From NCBI RefSeq assembly GCF_000315625.1, contig NW_005434596.1, forward strand, positions 88,615 to 152,614: a DNA stretch of 64,000 nucleotides. The letters run 5' to 3'. Below, piece by piece: positions 1 through 10,375 of this stretch. Made by a program: the position numbers and the translations under genes. The first letter of the stretch is position 1. Each line of letters starts with the position of its first letter. The notes under the pieces are model-generated. The model was not told where the DNA came from and ran no database searches. It worked only from the letters and a program-made list of their open reading frames with translations. This DNA is from Guillardia theta CCMP2712 (Eukaryota; Cryptophyceae; Pyrenomonadales; Geminigeraceae).

Positions 1-432
1 CTCAGTCCACCAGGGACATCGTGGAAAAAGAATTGCACTGACTGTCAGGACCGGAGTCGTATACAAAAGAAAGGAAGAGATCAAAGATATGGACATGAGG
101 ATATGAAAGGAAAACGGTGAAGGTGCCGCGAGGCTCACTCGATCCACCCCTCTGCGCTCGGATTCCTCATGACCTCCTGAGGATATGCAGCGGCGCATGG
201 CGTGCAGTATGGTATGCGGCTCTAGCGGACCCCAGTGAATCTCCGAGTGTCAGGGGAAAATCATATGGTAGGGTGGTGGTATGTTGTCTCCTTATACTGA
301 GCTCACCTCGGCGAGACCCTTACGGCAGCAAGTTCTGCTTACTAGCTTCACCCCCTCACTCAAGGAGGCATTGAAACCTCCGGCACTCGCGGTCAAAAAG
401 AATTCTCATGGTGGATTCTACAAAGAATCCAT
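1..432. other. Left-edge stretch, no gene recognised
   Basis: No open frame here resembles a known protein, and the short frames lack splice or domain support. The stretch lies downstream of the minus-strand tRNA-Thr. Part of an unseen neighbouring gene beyond the left edge could extend into it. Confidence 0.4.
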
Positions 433-505
433 TGCCCACGACCAGAGTCGAACTGGCGACCTTTCGCTTACAAGGCGAACGCATTAACCACTTTGCTACG
501 AGGGC
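433..505 (-). tRNA. tRNA-Thr (anticodon UGU)
   Basis: Read on the minus strand, this 73-nt segment folds as a cloverleaf. The acceptor stem pairs GCCCTCG with CGTGGGC. The D stem is GCA/TGC with a GTGGTTAA-type loop. The anticodon stem TTCGC/GCGAA encloses loop CTTGTAA, so the anticodon is TGT (470-472) and decodes ACA. The T arm GCCAG-TTCGACT-CTGGT and discriminator A are normal. There is no intron and CCA is not encoded, as is usual in nuclear eukaryotic tRNA genes. The acceptor stem has one T-T mismatch at the fifth pair, so a slightly degenerate copy cannot be excluded. Confidence 0.88.
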
Positions 506-1025
506 GATGACAGCAGGAGTTCCTCAATATATATATCCAACGCAGACAATTTGCGAACACAGGGTTGTTTTCATGTTGAACATTTTAATTAGACCTCGTC
601 GACCTACTCTCTGCTGGTGTGTCCGGAAAGATATCTCTCAAGCTCCATGCTCGCGTTGACCTGGACCACAGTCACTACTGATTACGCAAACCTCTCCACT
701 TAGGGAAGATGTGTACGAGATGATGACAAGCAGGAGATGGAATGAAGAAGGAGAGGACAGGAGGGGAGGGGAGGGGAGAGCAGGGGAGGGGAGGAGAGGG
801 GAGGACAGGAGAGGAGGGATGAAGGGATGAAGGGATGAAGGGATGAAGGGATGAAGGGATGAAGGGAGATGGATGGATGGATGGTGGGAGGAAGTTTGGG
901 GAGTGAGTGAGTGAGTGAGTGAGTGAGTGAGTGAGTGAGTGAGTGAGTGAGTGAGGGGGAGAGGATTGAATTGGTCGGCAAAGTGAACATCTTGGACGCG
1001 CTGCTCACTTAGCTTTCTGCAGGAG
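506..1025. other. Spacer between tRNA-Thr and ATPase gene, microsatellite-rich
   Basis: The spacer holds purine-rich GGGGA runs (about 757-805), an array of GAAGGGAT units (about 812-868) and a GAGT tetranucleotide array (about 899-953). The Leu/Ser/Pro-rich frames on the minus strand are products of these repeats. A CTTTCTGCAG just before the ATG at 1026 could be a 3' splice site, so a short 5' exon of the next gene may lie here. Confidence 0.5.
899..953. repeat. (GAGT)n microsatellite
   Basis: About 13 uninterrupted copies of GAGT, directly visible, upstream of the ATPase gene. Confidence 0.95.
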
Positions 1026-3215
1026 ATGGGGGCTGACGACGACTTCCAGTTGTTGTTGCTGGCGATCTCAGACGAGACTCTCCTCAAGAGTATGGACCTC
1101 TCTGTCGTCTCGAGCGCCAACTCCCTTCAGAAGGTGAAATTCCTCCCGGCAGTCAAGGAGCTCTCTGGTGTACTCCAGGAGGCAGGACTCCGCCCTTCGC
1201 TGGGGTTCAACGTGGGATCAGGAGAGCTCTCGTTCACGTGCCCTGTGTTCTGCGAGGATGTCGCGGAGAGGAGTAGGCTCAGCGTCCTGGTGCTGACCAT
1301 GCTCGGGCTGATGCCGAATCAAAATGCTCTGGAGGAGGCCTTCCTGCAGCGGCAGCATGACGAGGCAGTGTCCTGCGTGCTGGGGGCCCGCAAGTCCTCC
1401 AACCTGGCGAATCTCTGCCTTGAGGTGTTTGCACACAAGACCAACGTCGGGATCTCCCAGAGGAAGGTCTGCGGGAGAAGCAGGACGATCAAGATCGTGG
1501 TGGGGAGTTACCAGGAGCTTTCAGTGGGGAAGGTGAGAAGGGTTTACTCCTACGCCCCCTGCTACTACGATCTGTCTGGATGGTCTGACAACGAGACGCA
1601 TGCGAGGCTGAGGGAGGACACCTCCTGCTCCTTCGCTGAGATCCTGCTCAACGCTAAGACGAAGCTGATAGAGGAGATGATGGAGCACTTCTGGTTGACC
1701 ATGGACAGCTTCCCCTACGTCAGCAGCTCCGAGCTGAGAGTCCAGCTGGGGGAGATCCTCTCCTCTTACCTCTCCTCTGGGATCTCTGACCAGAGCTCTG
1801 GCTTCTTGCCCTCCCAGCAGGAGGCGATGTCTCTCTTCCTCTGCGGCAGCGCCGGGACTGGCAAGTCGACGCTGGTCCAGGCGCTCTCCGTCTCCCTGCA
1901 GTCAACCCTCAACAAGTTCCTTGACCCTGAGAGGAAGGTGAGCATCGTTAAGGTGCCTCTCAACGGCCTCACCCCCGACAGCCTCCGGATGATCTTGTGC
2001 GTTCAAGGGATCTCCGACTGGAGCATCGAGCGCATGCTCGAGCAGGCGATCGCCAAGGGAGGGACCGCAGTGCTGCACCTCGAGGAGGTGCCGGAGGAGC
2101 CGAAGCTGCAGGAGGATCTCTACAAGTGCGTCAGCAGCATGCTTGAAGTCATGATCCGCCGGTATCCCAAGTTCGGAGGGAACTTGATCCATGCCTTCAC
2201 CTCCAACTACCCCCCAGCTGACGCGATCCGAGCCATCTCCAAGGAGCTGGTCATCGTGGCCCCGTCGGGGAGGAAGCAGGAGGAGCACTGCCTGCGCATG
2301 CTGGAGCGAGGGCTGAGGAGGAGGAGCGGGATCCCGCACGTGTCGATGAAGTTGAGCTACGAGCTGCCAGCCATGCTCGACATGCGTCCACTCTTTCAGT
2401 GGTGGACGACCCTGACCTTCCACATCTCCAGCAGCGTCGAGAAGCTCTTAGCCGAGCTCGGGGGGAGCAAGCGAGCGGCTGGACTGGACGGGGACCTGTC
2501 GAGCGACAGCGAGGGGAAGGCAGTGGAGGTTCGACTGCTGGTTTACGTGGGAGACGGGGAGGAGGAGGATAGCCTCTCCGAGGCCCGAGCTGGAGAGGAG
2601 CTGGGGGTGAGCAAGGGGGTGCCTGATGCAGTGGTCGGCAGGACAGAGAGGAGGGAGGTCAAGTTCACAGTCAAGTCGTCCGATGGATTCTTCTTCCTGC
2701 ACACGCAGGATGTGATAGTCGAGCACGCGGATCGGGAGTACAAGAACGCTGCGCTGATTGACATGTGCTCGTCGGGCTTCCTGAAGCCCTGCGTCATCGT
2801 CGTGAAGGGAGGTGGGAAGGGGAAGCAGCTTGACTTTGAGGCAGCTCTTCTCCAGCAGCTGCGCCAGCAGGCAGGGGACGGGGAGGACGTGGCACATACT
2901 AGTGTGGAGCTGAGAAAGGAGAGTGACAAGGAGCAGGTCAACGGGCATCAGTCGCAGATCAGGGGAGGGCTCTTCAAGTTCATCGACGACTGCAACAACC
3001 CCAACAGGAAGTCCAGCAGGATGTGCCTGGTGACGTGTCATGTCAATGAGGTGGGACAGTACATGCTGAGGGAGCTGCTGGAGACTAATGGGGAGTCGCG
3101 GACCCATCGCTATGCCATCCGCAAGGACCGCGTGATGTTCCTGCTACTGGTGGATGAAGAGTCTGCGCTGCAGGAGATGACTCTTTCTCGTGCACATGAC
3201 ATTGTCCAGCTCTAG
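1026..3215 (+). CDS. P-loop (AAA-like) ATPase, hypothetical
   Basis: Uninterrupted 729-residue frame with no intron, unusual beside intron-rich neighbours. A Walker A motif GSAGTGKS sits at about residues 274-281. A hydrophobic strand ending in two acidic residues (TAVLHLEE, about 347-354) is a good Walker B. HAFTSN at about 389-394 could be a sensor-1 asparagine, and an arginine-rich stretch near 425-433 could supply an arginine finger. This supports an AAA-type NTPase core in the middle third. The N-terminal 260 residues and C-terminal 280 residues match no family I recognise. The start is the first ATG of the frame, just after a CTGCAG that might be a splice acceptor. Substrate and location are unknown. 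Codon use is GC-rich like neighbouring genes, so the frame is genuine. Confidence 0.8.
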   Translation: MGADDDFQLLLLAISDETLLKSMDLSVVSSANSLQKVKFLPAVKELSGVLQEAGLRPSLGFNVGSGELSFTCPVFCEDVAERSRLSVLVLTMLGLMPNQNALEEAFLQRQHDEAVSCVLGARKSSNLANLCLEVFAHKTNVGISQRKVCGRSRTIKIVVGSYQELSVGKVRRVYSYAPCYYDLSGWSDNETHARLREDTSCSFAEILLNAKTKLIEEMMEHFWLTMDSFPYVSSSELRVQLGEILSSYLSSGISDQSSGFLPSQQEAMSLFLCGSAGTGKSTLVQALSVSLQSTLNKFLDPERKVSIVKVPLNGLTPDSLRMILCVQGISDWSIERMLEQAIAKGGTAVLHLEEVPEEPKLQEDLYKCVSSMLEVMIRRYPKFGGNLIHAFTSNYPPADAIRAISKELVIVAPSGRKQEEHCLRMLERGLRRRSGIPHVSMKLSYELPAMLDMRPLFQWWTTLTFHISSSVEKLLAELGGSKRAAGLDGDLSSDSEGKAVEVRLLVYVGDGEEEDSLSEARAGEELGVSKGVPDAVVGRTERREVKFTVKSSDGFFFLHTQDVIVEHADREYKNAALIDMCSSGFLKPCVIVVKGGGKGKQLDFEAALLQQLRQQAGDGEDVAHTSVELRKESDKEQVNGHQSQIRGGLFKFIDDCNNPNRKSSRMCLVTCHVNEVGQYMLRELLETNGESRTHRYAIRKDRVMFLLLVDEESALQEMTLSRAHDIVQL

Positions 3216-3449
3216 AGTCGTGGAAGATTCTGCCTAGCTGCTTGTTTGACATCTTTTTGTGACTGGTCATGTCTTGTCCTTTCATGTTTGACAGCGGCTG
3301 CAACCGTAACTTCGACGTGACCTTAGCTGTGTCCTGTTGGGCCCGTTCGAAGCTTATGTGCTGACCTCGTTTTAACATTCTTGTAGAGTTACAAGTTACA
3401 ATCTCAACCTTGCACCAAGAATCGAAGTAAAAGTCGACACCCTGCCCGT

Positions 3450-5567
3450 CTACTTCGCCAGCATCTTCTCGCTGATCTCGTGGATAGAGTCGATGAAGGT
3501 CGCAACCTGCACGCACAACCCATCACTCCTCCTCCCACCCATCGTCACCTCCACCAGCTCCTCACCAGCTCGGGGTCTTCCTTCCCCGTCAGCCCCTCTC
3601 CCAAGTTGGCGATCAAGGCCCCGGCTCCCAGCTCCTCCAGCAGCTTCCTAGCTGCCTCCCTCACCTGCTCTCACGTCAACTGCCGTTGCGGGAGAGTAGG
3701 AGCTCTCACCTCTTCCTTGGTTGATGCCCCACGAGCAAGGAGCTTCACGTCGAGGTTCCCCTGCAGAGCAGCAGGAGCTCGAGCGAGATTGGGGGGAGTG
3801 TTCTTGTCTTGCTCTTCAAGTCAGAGAGGGAGGAGGTGAGGGGGAAGGGAGCAGAGAAAGAGGAAGGAGGGTGCACCTGCTGCGAGCTTGAGGGCAGTTC
3901 GCGTCTCCTCCCTCGGGCAAGCTGTGTCCATCGTGACCACATCGTATCCTACTTGCTGCATGCCAAAAGTAAGTAACAGGACTGATCATGGTCGTCCTGC
4001 CCTCCTCCCTCCCGCCCTTGCCCCTGCCCCTGCCCTGCCCCTGCCCCTGCCCCTGCCCCTGCCCTGCCCCTGCCCTTCCCACCTGCAGATCGACGAGGGA
4101 GTAGGTAGCTCCACGCGGGAAGACAAGAAGAGGGACGTTCTGCCAGCACATGAGCAAGGGGCAAGTCGACAGCTCTCCCTCACAGGATGGCGAGCACGCA
4201 GCTCCTTGGCGATCTTCTCCATGCAGGGCATCGCGTACTTGTAGAAACTATCCCTGCTAATGAAGTCGCCCATGGCCTCGAACACCTGATAGACAAATCA
4301 TCTCTTCCCTTCCCATCCCTTTCCTCTCCTCCTCCTCCTCCTCCTCCTCCACACTTCCTCCTCTTCTTCCTCCTCCTCCACGTTATCTCACACCTGCAGC
4401 ATGTCTGCTCCAGCCTCCACCTATCAGCCGTCGAACGTCAGCTTCTCCTTCCACTCGACGCCTCCTCTTTTGACCTGAGCAGACATGTAGTCGATGACGG
4501 TGCTCGTCAAGATGTCAAGCAACTTCTGAGACTCAACAGGGTGTTCCTTCAGCCACCTTCATACCTCCCGTCACTCTCAATCCAGACCCCTATCTCCTTC
4601 TTCCACTTTTCCCCTCCCTCCCTCCCCTCCTCCCTCCGTCTCTTCCCCGTCCCCCTGCTCCTCTCCCTCCTCCACCTACCTCTCTCCGTTCTCTTGGTTC
4701 TTCTTGGAACTTCCACCGACCATGTAGTACATCAACGTCCACGGGGCGGCGCTGAACCCAATCAGAGGAACTTTGCCGTCGAGCTCCTTCTTGATCAGTT
4801 TGACAGCGTCGATGACGTGCGACAGTTTGTCTTTCACATCGATGGACGCAGGAATCCTGGTGGACACCTGCTGGGCGGTGAGGTCCGAAGGAGGGAGGGA
4901 CGGGTATTTCACCTCTGAGGGAGAGGCGAGAGGATGAGGGACAGTGATACCCTTTCCTCCTGGCATCTCCACCTTGATGCCCAGTGCCTCGGCAACAACG
5001 AGGATGTCTGAGAACAGAATGGCAGCGTCCAGGTTGTATCGTCGGATGGGCTGAGGGCAGGGGGTGTGAGCAGCGTCAAGCGTGCGATGATAGTCGCCTG
5101 ACCTGCATGGTACACTCGGCGACATGCTTGGGATCGTCCAGGAGCTGCAGGAAGTTGCACCCTGTCTCCTTCTTGTACGCCTCGTACTCCGGTAGATGCC
5201 TACCTGCCTGCCTGTAATCAAAACCCGTCACAAACGACGGGAGGGGAGAAGAAGGGAGGATGAGAGACCTGAAGAGCCAGACTGGCGTCTTCTCAGCCTT
5301 CTCCCCTCGAGCCACTCGAACCATGAGGTCGTTTCTCAGCTTCGCCGGCGCATGCTGGGCCGCGCTCAGACTCAAGGCTCCCCGACCGACCGACCGAGCA
5401 CGGCACGCCCTCGAGGAGAGAGGGAGCCCAGTGAGGGAGGAGGAGGAGGAGAAGGTAGAGAGACCGGATACGAAGTTCGCTCCTCCTGCTCTCGTCATCG
5501 CGTACCCTTGGACCTCCGCCGCCATCGCCAGCGCTACCGCTATCACGGCCCCCACCGCCATGACCAT
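3450..5567 (-). CDS. hemE: Uroporphyrinogen decarboxylase, plastid-type leader
   Basis: Catalyses four decarboxylations of uroporphyrinogen III to coproporphyrinogen III in haem and chlorophyll synthesis. Eleven exons are read (minus): 5567-5269, 5211-5103, 5050-4680, 4556-4475, 4420-4394, 4285-4184, 4139-4083, 3955-3877, 3760-3710, 3664-3566, 3506-3450. Exon 2 completes the family signature [13 protein letters not shown]. Later exons give [28 protein letters not shown], the [12 protein letters not shown]-type region and [11 protein letters not shown]. The C-terminus ends in [12 protein letters not shown]. The roughly 100-residue leader starts with a hydrophobic signal-like segment followed by Ser/Arg-rich sequence, consistent with bipartite targeting to a secondary plastid (inference). 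The exon 8/9 junction keeps frame only if exon 8 ends one base before the GT donor, at a GC donor (GCAGGT). Total is about 443 residues. Confidence 0.93.
4013..4078. repeat. (CCCCTG)n array in a hemE intron
   Basis: Directly visible imperfect hexanucleotide array of CCCTG/CCCCTG units inside the intron between exons 7 and 8 of the decarboxylase gene. Confidence 0.9.
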
Positions 5568-5826
5568 CCTGACAGTCCACCTCCCCCCGCAGACCCATGG
5601 GGTACAAATGGAAGCGACGGAGGGGTGGGTAGACCCATCGTGTGGTCCTGCACCTCTGGGTGGGGTGGTGATGGTTGAAGGGGTACTTTCGCCTTGGAAA
5701 AGAAGGGTTATTAAGGAGTATCCCCGTCCTGGTCGGAAACCTGCGGGGTCTGGTGAATGGGTGGGGTGGGGTGGTTTTAGAGGTGGAAGAATGCAGGCAG
5801 ACTCGCGGCATGTGTTTGTGCTGCGG
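5568..5826. promoter_or_regulatory. Divergent promoter with GGGGT motif cluster
   Basis: The 259-bp spacer between hemE (-) and the small gene at 5827 (+) contains many GGGGT/ACCCC cores, for example ATGGGGTACAAA, GAAGGGGTACTTT and GGGTGGGGTGGGGTGG. The same kind of cluster recurs in other divergent spacers of this window, so a bidirectional promoter is inferred. Confidence 0.45.
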
Positions 5827-6550
5827 ATGGCGGGAGCGGCGGTGGACGAGAAGGACGAGAGCTCGACGACTACACATCACATCTTAAAGTTCCATCAGAT
5901 GGATGTGAAGGTCCGATCTTTCCCTCCTCCTCCTCCTCCTCCTCTCCCTTCTCGTCCTCTTCCTCGTTCTCTTTAATTTTCGTACCCGGATCTTTCTGGC
6001 CCTCAGCGCCAATGCTCTTCCTTGCGCGATGAGGATGCTGAGATGTGCTGGTTTGATCAGAGCTTGGAGAGCTCGCATGGTCAAGCCTGGCTGTTCAGGA
6101 GAGATCCAGTGCAGGAACTTGCGGACGACAAGAAGAAGAAGAAGAGTTTCATATCGGAGATGCTGTTTGAAAACCGAGTGGTACTTGATTCCTGAACTTT
6201 CAACTGGTCATGGCTGATGGATGAAAATTACAGAGAAGAGAATGGAAACGAAACTGGATGATCGCAGACAGTGAGGACAAGGATTTCGAACATGCTTTCG
6301 AGGCGAGGCAGGAGGCGGATAAGGTGATTTGGGCTGGTTCGACAATTAGACGCTCATCTCTCCGCAGCGATCTTCTCTCAACCAAATCATCAACGCACAA
6401 CTCAACTGCGTTGAGGTGAAGCCGACCAAGGAGTGGTCAACACCAGACAACATTCGCGTGTACTGTCGACAATGGCAGTGGTCGCATGACTGTAATGACC
6501 TGCCTGACAGGAAGGACCTGAACGAGAGGTTCCGAAGGCTCTACTTGTAG
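5827..6550 (+). CDS. Small conserved-looking hypothetical protein, four exons
   Basis: Four exons keep phase: 5827-5910, 6007-6180, 6234-6323, 6368-6550, giving 176 residues. All introns are GT-AG and 44 to 96 bp long. The ATG at 5827 begins [11 protein letters not shown]. The body carries an acidic stretch, a five-lysine run ([10 protein letters not shown]), a Trp/Arg-rich segment ([17 protein letters not shown]) and a C-terminal part with [11 protein letters not shown] and NERFRRLYL before the stop. I do not recognise the family. Exact closure of four phases and absence of stops make it a real gene. It ends 93 bp before the TFIIF-alpha start on the same strand, and read-through or a shared transcript cannot be excluded. 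Confidence 0.72.
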
Positions 6551-6643
6551 CTCAGACGTTCTATGGCGGCACATGTTTGGTCTGATTGTTGCTGTTTGCA
6601 CAGACAATGCAAGACTTTGCTCATCGGACCGGGCACCGACGTG

Positions 6644-9600
6644 ATGTCGAAGAAAGTTCTTTACAGGAAGAAGAACGAGGATGGCAAGGGCTCGGACGGC
6701 TTCGAGTCATTGGAAGTCATGGTCCGTGTGCCCACAAGTAGAGTCCTTGCTGTCTGCGATGTTGCCTGTGCTAATCTCAACCTGCGATGGTCAGAGCACT
6801 TGAAGGTTCTGGACCAGTTGAAGAAGGATGAAGACGACCTAATCAGGATCCTCAAGGTCGGAGAACCTCCTTGCAGTCAGCCAGTGCGCCTCACCTCAAC
6901 ATCTTGCAGGATGAGATGAAGAATGGCTTCGTGGAGGTGCATGGCAACACCTGCTCGTACAAGGTGGGGCTGCGCCGGGGTTGGAAGAGTTTGCGAGAGG
7001 TGACTTGCACTGTCAGATCGAAGAGGAGGGGAAGAAGCAGTACTGTTACTTCTGGCTCGAGGGAGGTGAAGAAAGTGAGGGAAGGAGGCTGGGAAAGTCA
7101 GAAGTTCCGCAGGAGAGACGGTCGATGGGACGAAGGAGCTCCTTGTCAGGCCGGTGAACGGAGACTGGTGAGAGTGCTGCACGTCGTTACGAAGTTCTTG
7201 GCGAGGAGAAGGAAACCGAGGAGGAAGAGAGTAGGAGGAACAAGTTGGTGAAAGAAGAACGAGAGTAGGAGGAAGAGAGGGGAGGAGGAAGAGAGGGGAG
7301 GGAGGAAGAGACGGGAGGGGAAGGAGGAAGAGGTGGGAAGGAGGGAGTGAAGTCAGTGCAGGTGGAACGTGAGAAAGGACGCGACAAGGAGAGGAGTCAA
7401 GGTGGACTCCACAGAAACCAAAGAGACGAACTCTCGCGGAAACAAGGTTGACCCCTCCTTTCCTCTGCTTCACCAGTGGACCCCTGGTTACCCCAGGAAA
7501 CTGTGGAATCTCTCTTCAAGACAGGCAACGCATTGAGGGATCGACTGATGATCAAGGAACCCAGAGGGTCGTCCGGCCGTTGGGGATGTTTGACGTGTTG
7601 GAGCAGACGGAGATGGCGAAGGAGGTTCAAGGCTTCAGACAAGGTGAGGGAGGATGTGGTTGCTTCTGTCTACTCCTCCTCACATCTGACCAGATCACGG
7701 CAACAACAAGAAGACCATCAAGCGCGAGCCTGGTTATGGCAGTGAAGACGTGAGTCGTTTCCTCTCTCTCTTGGGATCCCGCCGGCCCGGCCCGGCCCTC
7801 CGGCCTTCAACTCAGTCTCTTCGTAGGCTCTTAGGCAGCAGTGGCGAGAAGAAAGTCACGAGGCCGACGATGACATGGACTGCCAGTGAGACTTTGACAA
7901 GCAGCCTGTCAAACTTGACACCCTGACCGGCAGACAATGTGGAGACATCGATGACGACGACTATGACATGGCGATGGCGGCAGCAGGCGAGCAGCTGAGA
8001 TACAGCCGAGCTTTCACTGACAGATGCTGACAGGAGACGATCTCTCGTTGAACCCCGAGTATCATCTCAAGCCCGACCCCGGTCAGCTGAGTTTGCGGTG
8101 ATTTCTCAGCTGAAATGTTGACTCTGGGGCAGATGAGGATGTACTGGATGAGCTTGTGAAGCAGCTCAGCGACGAGTCGGAGGAAGAGGAGGAGAACGAG
8201 TTGGTACGAGGGAGGAGGGAGGAGGAGGACGAGGAGGAGGTGGCTCGACTTGATGACCTTGCCCTTGACAGGATGACACTGGGAAGAGGATGGATGGCTT
8301 GCTGAAGGGAAAGAAAATGGTCAGAGATGAAACGAGCAGCCGCTAAACTCTGCGATGCTTGACAGGACATGACAGGACGCGGAGCCGGAAGAAACGAAGG
8401 CGGAGAGCAACAAGGCAGACTCTACGCCTCCTCCAAAACCAACCAAGCAGAAGGTGATGTCTTCCTCCTCCTGCTTGTACTCGTGCACCCTAACCTGCTC
8501 GTGCTCCTCTTGGCCCTCCTACCCCTTACAACTTATTCTCAATCCTCTTCTTCACCGATCTTCCTGACTTTGTTTCCTTCTCTCTCAACAGGCGAACGAG
8601 GGAGTGATAAAGATCAAGAAGGAGGCTGATGCTAACGTGAGCTCTCCTCCTCTCTTGTCCTCCTCCGACCCGCCCCCCTGCAGAAAGACAAGGAGAAGGC
8701 CCCGGAGAAGACGGGCTTGACCCTCAAGATCCGCCAGGACCTCGGCAAGCGCGCTGCTTCCTCCGCTCCCGACTCGGACGCGGCTGCCGGAGCCAAAAGG
8801 TCAGTCGCCTCCTCGTCTTGCCTGCAGCTCACCGCTCCTCAGGCCGAAGGTCGCCGCCGCCGCTGCCTCATCTGCTCCTGCAGCAGCTCCTGCAGCAGCA
8901 GCTGCTGCTGCAGGTGGAGGAGGGGCGTTCAAGTACACAGAGGATCAGGTAAGAGCTACGAAGGTACTCATTGTTGCTGACGTCACTGACCCCTTTCCCC
9001 TTGTCAGATCCGAGAGACGATCGACAAGGATACGACCATGACGACTAAGAAACTTGTGGCCTCCTCTCCCTGCTTCTTCTTCTCGCTGCTCAGCTCTCCC
9101 CCACCTGATTTGCTCTCTCCCTCTCCCTCTCCCTCTCCCTCTCCCTCTCCCTCTCCCTCTCCCTCTCCCTCTCCCTCTCCCTCTCCCTCTCCCTCTCCCT
9201 CTCCCTCTCCCTCTCCCTGTCCTCTCTTTGTCCTCTCCCTCTCCCTCTCTGCTCACACTCGTCCCCCCCCCTCCCCTTCTTCTAACCTCCTCCCTCATGT
9301 TTTTCTCTCTCAGATCGCGGTATACGATGTCAAGGGCATGTCAAGAGAGGATCAGGTCCCAGCTGAATTTTCCCTTTCACCCCAGCTGACATCCAAGCTG
9401 CAGCAACGCTTCATGAACATTGTGAAGAAAGTTTGTCTCAAGACGCAGAAAGTGGTGAGTATGAGAGATGGAGGAAGAGGGGAGGAGGGGAGGAAGGAAT
9501 TGTGAGATTTGAGGTCGAGGAGTATGGTTGAATGTCGTGTTTGAGTCGGAGGACAAAGAAAGGAGAGCAACAGGATGTGGGAAAGGGAAGCGGGGCGGGA

Positions 9601-9792
9601 GACTGAGGGGACAGGTGGAATGAAGAATGGAGGAAGAGAGAAGAGGAGATGAGAGAAGAGTGAAGGAGGAGAGTAGAGGAGGAGAGTGAAGCGAGGATGA
9701 GAGCAGGGCCGGCTCGCTACTTGCTAAAGTTGGCGCAGGTGGAGGACGGGCCTTACAAGGGCCAGCAGATCATTCGAACCAAACAAAAGTAG
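6644..9792 (+). CDS. Transcription initiation factor IIF alpha subunit (RAP74)
   Basis: TFIIF-alpha binds RNA polymerase II and helps promoter loading and start-site choice. The N-terminal domain is recognisable across exons 6644-6856, 6910-6963, 7017-7065 and 7113-7247: a VMVRVPTSR segment matches the family's VRVP strand, then KKQYCYFWLEG, ELLVRPVNGDW and an AARRYEVLGEE segment like the RAP74 'FTPLARHRTLTAEEAEEE' region. The middle is acidic and low complexity (LDELVKQLSDESEEEEE). The C-terminal winged helix is clear in exons 9008-9055, 9314-9454 and 9739-9792: KYTEDQIRETIDKD, MTTKKL, QLTSKLQQRFMNIVKKV and a final QIIRTKQK. The frame slips by one base near 7168-7176, right after NGDW, and an in-frame TGA sits in the acidic region near 7909, so some exon joins between 7250 and 8400 are not resolved. 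Assembly error, unusual splicing or decay could explain this. Confidence 0.8.
9109..9217. repeat. (CTCCCT)n hexanucleotide array in a TFIIF-alpha intron
   Basis: Roughly 17 near-perfect CTCCCT units inside the intron before the winged-helix exon at 9314. The Arg-Gly or Pro-Ser frames over it are repeat artefacts. Confidence 0.95.
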
Positions 9793-10094
9793 GCGAGGAG
9801 GAGGAGAGGAGAGGGAGGAGGAGGAGAGGAGAGGGAGGAGGAGGAGAGGGTGGTGGTGGCAGAACACGAGCGGTTGCTAGATGATGGCGGGTCATCAGTG
9901 CATACAACAAGTTTCTTTCCTTGTTAGATATGTTACTTAAAACTTCTACTTGAACTAACAACCTTTCCCTCCACCTTTCCTCTCCTCGTCCTCCCCTCCT
10001 CTCCAACTCCTGTCGCCATACCTTCTCACCTTCCTCCAGCTCCTCCCCGTCCAGCCGTCCCTCAACTCGTTCCTCCTCTTCTCCCTCCCCACCT
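9793..10094. other. Convergent spacer, purine/pyrimidine repeats
   Basis: The spacer lies between the TFIIF-alpha stop (+) and the end of the kinase-glutaredoxin gene (-). It contains two GAGGAGGAGAGGAGAGG blocks and pyrimidine-rich sequence. No gene is seen. It presumably holds both 3' untranslated regions. Confidence 0.5.
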
Positions 10095-10341
10095 TCATCT
10101 CGATCTCCACGCATGCCATCGTTCATCTTCAAGCATCAGTTCAAGTTCGCCGCTGTGCAGCAGTGCCAGCGTCTCGTCGCACCTGCCGACATGTCAGCTA
10201 GCATCTCCTCCTGCACCCACCCACCCGCCGATGAATCTTCCTTTCACAAACACTTGCGGGCTTGTTCGATGCCCTGAGACAAATCATCATCGTACAATTC
10301 CTCCTCCTCCTCCTCCTCCTCCTCCTCCTCCTCCTCCTCCT

Positions 10342-10375
<34 letters not shown>

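Noticed and set aside
9038-9505. Pro-Ser repeat protein and opposite Arg-Gly repeat protein
   Set aside because: Both are translations of the CTCCCT array within a TFIIF-alpha intron.
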